Positions 5,583 through 10,888 of a stretch of 10,888 nucleotides of DNA are shown here, piece by piece (position 1 is the stretch's first letter; each line of letters opens with the position of its first letter). The stretch covers positions 1 to 10,888 of the forward strand of contig CAXPPN010000007.1 in assembly GCA_964219345.1 (NCBI GenBank). The letters run 5' to 3'. The stretch comes from UBA3537 sp964219345 (GTDB taxonomy: Bacteria; Bacteroidota; Bacteroidia; Flavobacteriales; Flavobacteriaceae). The notes below the pieces were generated by a model. It worked only from the letters and a program-made list of their open reading frames with translations, was not told the origin of the DNA and did not search any database. A program made the translations under genes and the position numbers.

Positions 5583-7582
5583 GACTTCAACTCCTCCAAC
5601 TTTTTTTGATATGCTTTAATTTGGTCTCTAAACTTGGCAGCCATCATAAAGTCTAATTCTTTTGCGGCGGCTTCCATTAGTTTTCGTGTGTCGCGTACTT
5701 TTTGTTCCAATTCAGGTCTTGATAAATATTCATTTTCTGGCTCTGCCGCTTTAAGAGCCTCTTGTTCGTAGTAGTAGCTACTAACAGAATTTTTGGTTAA
5801 AGCATTATCCAAACTTTTATTGAGTGCTTTTGGCGTAATGTTATGTTCTGAATTATAGGCAATTTGTTTTTCTCGGCGGTAGGTGGTTTGGTCAATAGTT
5901 TGTTGCATACTTTTTGTGACTTTATCAGCATACATAATGGCTTTTCCATTAAGGTTTCTTGCGGCACGGCCAACCGTTTGTGTTAATGAACGGTTGGAGC
6001 GTAAAAAACCTTCTTTATCCGCATCCAAAATTGCCGCAAGAGATACTTCAGGTAAATCTAAACCTTCGCGCAATAAATTAACCCCAACTAAAACATCAAA
6101 TAATCCTTTACGTAAATCTTGCATAATCTCTACACGTTCCAAAGTATCTACATCACTATGAATATAGCGACATCGTATTTGAATTCGGGTAAGGTATTTG
6201 GTAAGTTCTTCTGCCATACGTTTGGTCAGTGTTGTTACCAAGGTACGTTCATCTTTCTCCACACGTTGTTGAATTTCTTCTATTAAATCATCAATTTGAT
6301 TTAAACTAGGGCGCACTTCAATAATTGGATCTAATAACCCTGTTGGACGAATAATTTGTTCCACAAAAACACCATCGGTTTTGGCCAATTCATAGTCGGC
6401 TGGCGTTGCACTCACATAAAGAACTTGATTTTGTAAACTCTCAAATTCTTCAAATTTTAAAGGACGATTGTCCATAGCTGCTGGTAAACGAAAGCCATAT
6501 TCTACCAAATTTTCCTTTCGACTACGATCGCCACCATACATGGCATGAACTTGAGAAATGGTTACATGGCTTTCATCGACCACCATCAAATAATCTTCAG
6601 GAAAATAATCCAACAGACAAAAAGGACGTGTCCCTGGTGCACGACCGTCTAAATAGCGTGAATAGTTTTCAATTCCAGAACAATACCCTAATTCGCGAAT
6701 CATTTCCAAATCAAACTCAGTGCGTTCTTTTAATCGCTTAGCTTCTAAATGTTTGCCAATATCTTTAAAATAATCATGTTGCTTAACCAAATCATCTTGA
6801 ATATCTTTGATCGCATTTTGTAAAATATCAGGAGAGGTTACAAACATGTTTGCAGGGTAAATATTTACGGTTTCATAGATTTCAATAACTGAGTTATCAT
6901 TGACGTTAAATGCTTCAATAGCTTCTATTTCATCGCCAAAAAAGTGAATACGAAAGCCATAATCTGCATAACTTGGAAAAACATCAACAGTATCTCCCTT
7001 TATTCTAAAACTTCCATGATTAAATTCACTTTCAGTTCGTGCATATAAACTTTGAACCAACTGATGTAGCAGTGTTGTTCGGGAAATAATTTGATTTGTT
7101 TTAAGAACAATTACATTTTTTTGAAACTCTACAGGATTACCAATTCCATATAAACAGGATACAGAAGCTACCACAATCACATCGCGACGTCCAGAAAGTA
7201 AAGAAGAAGTGGTGCTTAAGCGCAGTTTTTCAATTTCCTCATTGATGGATAAATCTTTTTCAATATATGTTCCAGTTACAGGAATATAGGCCTCAGGTTG
7301 ATAATAATCATAATAGGATACAAAATATTCGACTGCATTTTCAGGGAAAAATTGTTTAAATTCTGAATATAACTGAGCTGCAAGTGTTTTGTTATGTGCT
7401 AAAACCAAGGTAGGGCGCTGTACTTCTTGGATGACATTAGCTACTGTAAAGGTCTTACCAGAACCTGTTACCCCCAATAACGTTTGGTATTTTTCAGAGT
7501 TCTCAATGCCTTGAACCAATTCTATGATGGCTTGTGGTTGATCTCCAGTGGGTTTAAATTCTGATGACAGTTTAAATCGCAT
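5579..7582 (-). CDS. uvrB: UvrABC excinuclease subunit B
   Basis: The damage-verifying helicase-like subunit of nucleotide excision repair. It is loaded by UvrA, clamps the damaged strand and recruits UvrC. The 667-residue length is normal. Walker A GVTGSGKT is at 37-44. The beta-hairpin that inserts between the strands includes YYDYYQPEAYIP (90-101). The DEAD-type box is VVDESH (334-339), with SATPADYE (391-398) following. Motif VI QTVGRAARN (535-543) carries arginine fingers. The C-terminal UVR domain (about 624-661) contacts UvrC. It begins MRFKLSSEFKPTGDQP, a standard start, and a good promoter puts transcription at or next to the ATG. The gene converges on the T9SS relic, with overlapping stops, and follows the T9SS cargo gene on the same strand with 71 bases between. 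Confidence 0.97.
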   Translation of the reverse strand: MRFKLSSEFKPTGDQPQAIIELVQGIENSEKYQTLLGVTGSGKTFTVANVIQEVQRPTLVLAHNKTLAAQLYSEFKQFFPENAVEYFVSYYDYYQPEAYIPVTGTYIEKDLSINEEIEKLRLSTTSSLLSGRRDVIVVASVSCLYGIGNPVEFQKNVIVLKTNQIISRTTLLHQLVQSLYARTESEFNHGSFRIKGDTVDVFPSYADYGFRIHFFGDEIEAIEAFNVNDNSVIEIYETVNIYPANMFVTSPDILQNAIKDIQDDLVKQHDYFKDIGKHLEAKRLKERTEFDLEMIRELGYCSGIENYSRYLDGRAPGTRPFCLLDYFPEDYLMVVDESHVTISQVHAMYGGDRSRKENLVEYGFRLPAAMDNRPLKFEEFESLQNQVLYVSATPADYELAKTDGVFVEQIIRPTGLLDPIIEVRPSLNQIDDLIEEIQQRVEKDERTLVTTLTKRMAEELTKYLTRIQIRCRYIHSDVDTLERVEIMQDLRKGLFDVLVGVNLLREGLDLPEVSLAAILDADKEGFLRSNRSLTQTVGRAARNLNGKAIMYADKVTKSMQQTIDQTTYRREKQIAYNSEHNITPKALNKSLDNALTKNSVSSYYYEQEALKAAEPENEYLSRPELEQKVRDTRKLMEAAAKELDFMMAAKFRDQIKAYQKKLEELKS

Positions 7583-7586
7583 AATA

Positions 7587-7617
7587 CAAAATTACGGTAA
7601 TCTGTTATGAGGTGCAA
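7587..7617 (-). promoter_or_regulatory. uvrB promoter with a predicted leaderless start
   Basis: On the minus strand TTG (7617-7615, within TTTTG) is followed after 20 bases by TAATTTTG (7594-7587), an exact TAnnTTTG box. The box ends only four bases before the ATG (7582-7580), so the usual start distance of 5-7 bases falls on the initiation codon. The mRNA should be leaderless or almost so. Confidence 0.65.
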
Positions 7618-7653
7618 AACCATACGAACTTCTTTTACCTAAATATCAATAAA

Positions 7654-9174
7654 TCAATAATTTAAGTACACCCAACCGGTTAGTGTTTCATAGCCTTCCT
7701 CGTTTAAATTCAAGACATAAAAATAGGTGCCAACCGGAAGTTTTTTTGAACTTGGATTAGGGCCACGATTGGATGTTCCGTCCCATTTTAAGTCATTATT
7801 ACCTTCAAAAATTAATGTTCCATAACGGTTATAAATCATTAAATTATGATTTAGAAAAACATCATATACCCCTTGAATATTAAACCAATCATTTAAGCCG
7901 TCTCCATTTGGAGAAAAGCCTTGAGGGATAACAATAGGGCATCCTTCATTTGAAAGTTCAAGTGTGATGACATCACTATTGTTCTCTTCATTTATTTCAT
8001 CAAGGTTGCCATTTCCTGTTCCATCGTCATCTACGACTGCAATGATTTCAAATTCTTCAGGAATATTAGAATCTATTTCAATATTAATTGAAGCTTCAAT
8101 TGTTTCGCCAATGCCAATGATTTCTTCAGTTTCAGCTTGTCCAACCAAAGCATTGTCAATATAAAAAGCAATGGGTGTTCCTTCTGGAATCTCTGCAGTA
8201 GAATTAAAATTTGATACCGAGTAGTTTAAAGTCACAATTCTTGAAAAACAAGTACTTTCGAGGTCTTCATTGATTTCAATTGTAGCATCTGGAAGTTGAC
8301 TATTGAGGACTGTAATAATATTGTTGACCATTACCAAATCTTGACCAGAGGTTAGCTCAATTGTGGCCGAAGTGTCACCAACATTTATAGTATTTTGGAT
8401 GTTATAAAAATCGATATCCATGTTATAAAGATTAGATTGACCTGTAAAGCTATTGGTGCCATTAAAAGCATTTGTTTCAGGGTTCAAAGGTGGATTGCTT
8501 AATATATATCCATTCATTTTTAGGGATTCATTGACCGCCAGACTTGAATCGCCTTCCCAAGCTATAAACCCAATTTTTGCACCTTCCACATCCAAAACAT
8601 TTAAGTTGTCGAGTTGAATGGTAATGGCATCAGGAACAGCTTCTAATCCATCATAAATATTGATTTGGTTTAGTGGTAAGTTTTGATCTTCATAAATAAC
8701 AACGATTGACCATCCAGCAAAATTGGTACCTGTTGAACAGTAGTTTTGAGAGATATTAATATTTTCTAAATCTGATAGTGTATATGTTCCGCTACCATGA
8801 TCTTGAACAAGTTGTGAGATGTCTGTAAATGCAGCAAAAAATTTACGATTTTCATCCAATTCGTAATAGAATGTTCGATCTGGAGTTATTGGAGTGTTAT
8901 TCAAATTGATATCAAAATCGCCATCACCTGAACCTGCCCAATACAGATATGCTGCAATTACAGTTTGGTTTGAATCAATATTTAAGTCTGCTGAAGACCC
9001 TGTTAAGATGTTACAATTTGTATATGCACCATTTTCTGAAGTGTTTAGTGTATTTCCAATGGCCTTATAATCATAGCGCCCATTATGTTGGTCGTACAGT
9101 GCTATAGATTGACTAAAGCTTTTTGATGCTAAAAAAATAAAGCAACAAAACATTAGTCGTTTTAAAGGTTTCAT
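7654..9174 (-). CDS. Secreted protein with CARDB-like domain and T9SS type B (gliding-motility-associated) sorting domain
   Basis: A 506-residue exported protein. Residues 1-22 are a signal peptide (K2, K5, R6, hydrophobic LMFCCFIFLA, probable cleavage after SKSFS). Residues 25-295 form a beta-rich region starting IALYDQHNGRYDY, with AAYLYWAGSGDGD (74-86) and GWSIVVIYED (154-163), resembling a domain common in flavobacterial cell-surface proteins whose role I cannot name. Residues 297-410 resemble a CARDB adhesion-type beta sandwich (FYIDNALVGQAE, then the acidic VDDDGTGNGNLDEINEENNSD). Residues 416-506 are the type B C-terminal domain: PQGFSPNGDGLNDWFNI, IYNRYGTLIFEG, WDGT, LPVGTYFYVLNL. It directs export by the type IX system, usually to the cell surface or medium. 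The start follows the upstream gene's stop by two bases, so the two are co-transcribed. The sorting domain is sure; the biological function is unknown. Confidence 0.85.
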   Translation of the reverse strand: MKPLKRLMFCCFIFLASKSFSQSIALYDQHNGRYDYKAIGNTLNTSENGAYTNCNILTGSSADLNIDSNQTVIAAYLYWAGSGDGDFDINLNNTPITPDRTFYYELDENRKFFAAFTDISQLVQDHGSGTYTLSDLENINISQNYCSTGTNFAGWSIVVIYEDQNLPLNQINIYDGLEAVPDAITIQLDNLNVLDVEGAKIGFIAWEGDSSLAVNESLKMNGYILSNPPLNPETNAFNGTNSFTGQSNLYNMDIDFYNIQNTINVGDTSATIELTSGQDLVMVNNIITVLNSQLPDATIEINEDLESTCFSRIVTLNYSVSNFNSTAEIPEGTPIAFYIDNALVGQAETEEIIGIGETIEASINIEIDSNIPEEFEIIAVVDDDGTGNGNLDEINEENNSDVITLELSNEGCPIVIPQGFSPNGDGLNDWFNIQGVYDVFLNHNLMIYNRYGTLIFEGNNDLKWDGTSNRGPNPSSKKLPVGTYFYVLNLNEEGYETLTGWVYLNY

Positions 9175-9176
9175 AT

Positions 9177-10888
9177 TTAACGTTTTAGTGTAAAATGCCC
9201 CCTAAAGATACGATTATCTCCTAATTTAATGTAAAACCAATAGTCTGATGTTGGCATTGGGTTACCATTGTAGGTGCCATCCCAACCCAAGCTGTCATAT
9301 AGCAATTGTTTTAAAAGTTTACCATAGCGGTCAAAAATATAAATTTTACTTTCAGATTGACTTGGGGTATTGATACCATAAATATGCCAAGTATCATTAT
9401 AACCATCACCATTTGGAGTGAAGAAATTTGGAAATCCAATTACAGATACTGTTTCATTGGCAATACCACAACCGTTTTTGTCTCTAACATAAACGGTATG
9501 AAAACCAGGGGATACATCATAGAAAGTGGTGTCATCTTGATAAGGACCATTGATGTTATCCAAAGCATATTCATAATCACCTTCACCAGTAGCAACAATA
9601 GAAATAGTATTATTTGAACTGACATCATTGATAGCTATTGTTTCAATGGTTGCAATATTAGAGTTAACCACAGTTATGCTTTTACTTTGTGAGCAACTAT
9701 TGGTATTTGTTACTGTTACTGTATATATTCCACCTTGACTAATTTCAATGTCTTCAGTGGTTTCTCCACTTGACCATACATAACTATAATCCGATGGATT
9801 ACCAATAACTCCACTATTCAGAATTACAGGATCTGAGTTTGAGTCAATACAAAAGAACGTTTGATCATCTTCTTCAAGTTGTGGTAATTTGAATACAGTC
9901 AATTCTAATTCATTGATTCCATAACACTGATTGTTGTTTTCTATTCGTGCATAAATTATTTGATTGTATGCAATAGTGTTTGTAAATGTATTAGAAAGCG
10001 GATTTTGTTCTAATAACGCATTTTCGTAAGTTTCATAATAAGCCAGATTATAATCTGATGGCAATCCAGCAAGGATACTTGGTGTAGCATCACTTAGTGT
10101 AAAAGATTTAAAACCGTCTTCAATTCCATCATCATCACAAGACTTCAATTCCGAATTATTTCCTGAGGTTAAACTCACTTCTAATGATATTTGAGAAATA
10201 TCAAAGCAACCAGTATTGTCATTTATGACTTGAACATATATTATTTGTGGATTTGCAGTATTTGTAAAAGGTGCTGCATTAATTTCTCCTGTTGAATTTT
10301 GAGCATCACTTTCCAATAAGAAAAATTTTGTACTCAAACCTGAAACACCGTTGGTTAATGCTGAGTTTGCTTCGTCAAGATTAAAAATTGTAAAACCATC
10401 ATTTACACCATCCTCATCACATTGAATGAGAGTGGTATCAAAAGCAACCGGGATTGGATTAATGTTTACTGTAAACACTGTCGTATCATAACATTCTGTT
10501 TTCAGGTTATTTTCAATTCGAGCAAAAATTTGATATGAAAATGGTGTTGTATTGTAGTAGGGTGAAATTATGGGATTATCATTGTTATTGGCATCGTCTT
10601 GTGTTAAGTGGTACGAAACACTAAAAAGAGTGTTGTCTTGAGCACCTAAAATAGCGCCGTCAAAATTATTGAGGTTAATTTCTCTTTGGCCATTGGCATT
10701 GTTTCCATCATCTAAATTGTCGCATTCTTCTAAAGTTTGAACAGCATTAGCAGTTGGAGTATCAAAAACAGTGAGATTAAAAGACGTTGTATCGAAACAA
10801 TTGGAATTGTTATTGTTTTCAATTCGGACAAAAATTTCTTCTGTAGAGTTTGTATTCTGATAGGGTAAATTGATAGCATTTGCATTGT
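9177..10888 (-). CDS. Large repeat-containing secreted protein with T9SS type B sorting domain (partial, 5' end beyond the window)
   Basis: The frame is open from the window edge, so the start is missing; 569 residues are visible (numbered from the edge). An internal GTG at 10478 lies within a conserved repeat and is not the start. Residues 1-345 are tandem units of about 95-102 residues, each ending in a segment like ARIENN...C, then after about 24 residues a CDxDG-type motif (C55, C156, C250, C346). These resemble Ig-like or adhesin modules of flavobacterial surface proteins. Residues 347-410 form a PKD-like segment (YSYVWSSGETTEDI, GGIYTVTVTN). A SprB-like repeat follows (YEYALDNINGPYQDD, VYVRDKNGCG). 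The type B sorting domain closes the protein: GFPNFFTPNGDGYNDTWHI, IFDRYGKLL, GWDGTYNG, SDYWFYIKL. It is likely an adhesin or matrix protein exported by T9SS. It is followed two bases later by another cargo gene. Acidic, Asn-rich composition. Confidence 0.85.
   Translation of the reverse strand, partial: NANAINLPYQNTNSTEEIFVRIENNNNSNCFDTTSFNLTVFDTPTANAVQTLEECDNLDDGNNANGQREINLNNFDGAILGAQDNTLFSVSYHLTQDDANNNDNPIISPYYNTTPFSYQIFARIENNLKTECYDTTVFTVNINPIPVAFDTTLIQCDEDGVNDGFTIFNLDEANSALTNGVSGLSTKFFLLESDAQNSTGEINAAPFTNTANPQIIYVQVINDNTGCFDISQISLEVSLTSGNNSELKSCDDDGIEDGFKSFTLSDATPSILAGLPSDYNLAYYETYENALLEQNPLSNTFTNTIAYNQIIYARIENNNQCYGINELELTVFKLPQLEEDDQTFFCIDSNSDPVILNSGVIGNPSDYSYVWSSGETTEDIEISQGGIYTVTVTNTNSCSQSKSITVVNSNIATIETIAINDVSSNNTISIVATGEGDYEYALDNINGPYQDDTTFYDVSPGFHTVYVRDKNGCGIANETVSVIGFPNFFTPNGDGYNDTWHIYGINTPSQSESKIYIFDRYGKLLKQLLYDSLGWDGTYNGNPMPTSDYWFYIKLGDNRIFRGHFTLKR

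Noticed and set aside
9440..9628. Hydrophobic minus-strand frame resembling a small membrane protein, and the plus-strand frame opposite it
   Set aside because: Both are out-of-frame shadows of the PKD/SprB-like part of the T9SS cargo gene, which has clear domain homology.
10478..10478. GTG as the start of the large T9SS cargo protein
   Set aside because: The frame is open upstream to the window edge and encodes another copy of the same repeat module, so the GTG is an internal valine codon.
9870..10888. CRISPR or short-repeat array in the right end
   Set aside because: The recurring pattern is protein-level (tandem domains of about 100 residues) with diverged DNA, and there are no short identical repeats with spacers.
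1..10888. A new multi-gene defence, toxin-antitoxin or biosynthetic system
   Set aside because: Apart from T9SS cargo and its relic, every gene belongs to a recognisable housekeeping or amino-acid-related family, and no mobile or defence genes are visible.

Overview
The window looks like chromosomal DNA from a member of the Flavobacteriaceae or a close relative in the Bacteroidota. Four things point there. The DNA is AT-rich. Several genes carry the Bacteroidota promoter pattern TTG-N17-22-TAnnTTTG and have no clear Shine-Dalgarno sequences. The tmRNA encodes the tag GENNYALAA. Two genes at the right end encode secreted proteins with C-terminal sorting domains of the type IX secretion system (T9SS), and a third sorting domain survives as a fragment.

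Layout, left to right. Positions 1-392 hold a nearly complete tmRNA gene (ssrA, minus strand; only about two terminal bases of its CCA end are missing). Diverging from it, 493-1698 encodes a LYS1-type saccharopine dehydrogenase-like oxidoreductase. A strong palindromic terminator separates it from a convergent cold-shock protein gene (1761-1952, minus) and lysA, diaminopimelate decarboxylase (2040-3245, minus). Diverging from lysA is an ACT-domain protein related to aspartokinase regulatory regions (3354-4010, TTG start). It is followed by sucC, the succinyl-CoA synthetase beta subunit (4144-5337), with its own promoter. A decayed T9SS type A sorting domain (about 5361-5582) abuts uvrB (5579-7582, minus), and their stop codons overlap. 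The right end (7654 to the edge, minus) is a tightly packed pair of genes for large secreted proteins with type B (gliding-motility-associated) sorting domains. The upstream one is incomplete: its reading frame stays open through the window edge.

How the genes relate. lysA, the ACT-domain protein and the saccharopine dehydrogenase homologue form a loose lysine-related cluster, but they are separate transcription units, so joint regulation is only an inference. ssrA, csp, sucC and uvrB are housekeeping genes (ribosome rescue, RNA chaperone, TCA cycle, nucleotide excision repair). The T9SS pair is the accessory, surface-facing part.

I found no CRISPR array, insertion sequence, phage gene or clear new defence or biosynthetic system. 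The most useful second looks are the Cys-bracketed tandem repeats in the partial adhesin-like protein, the kinase-less aspartokinase-like protein beside lysA, the bacterial LYS1 homologue, the T9SS relic, the probable leaderless uvrB mRNA, and the csp start correction.
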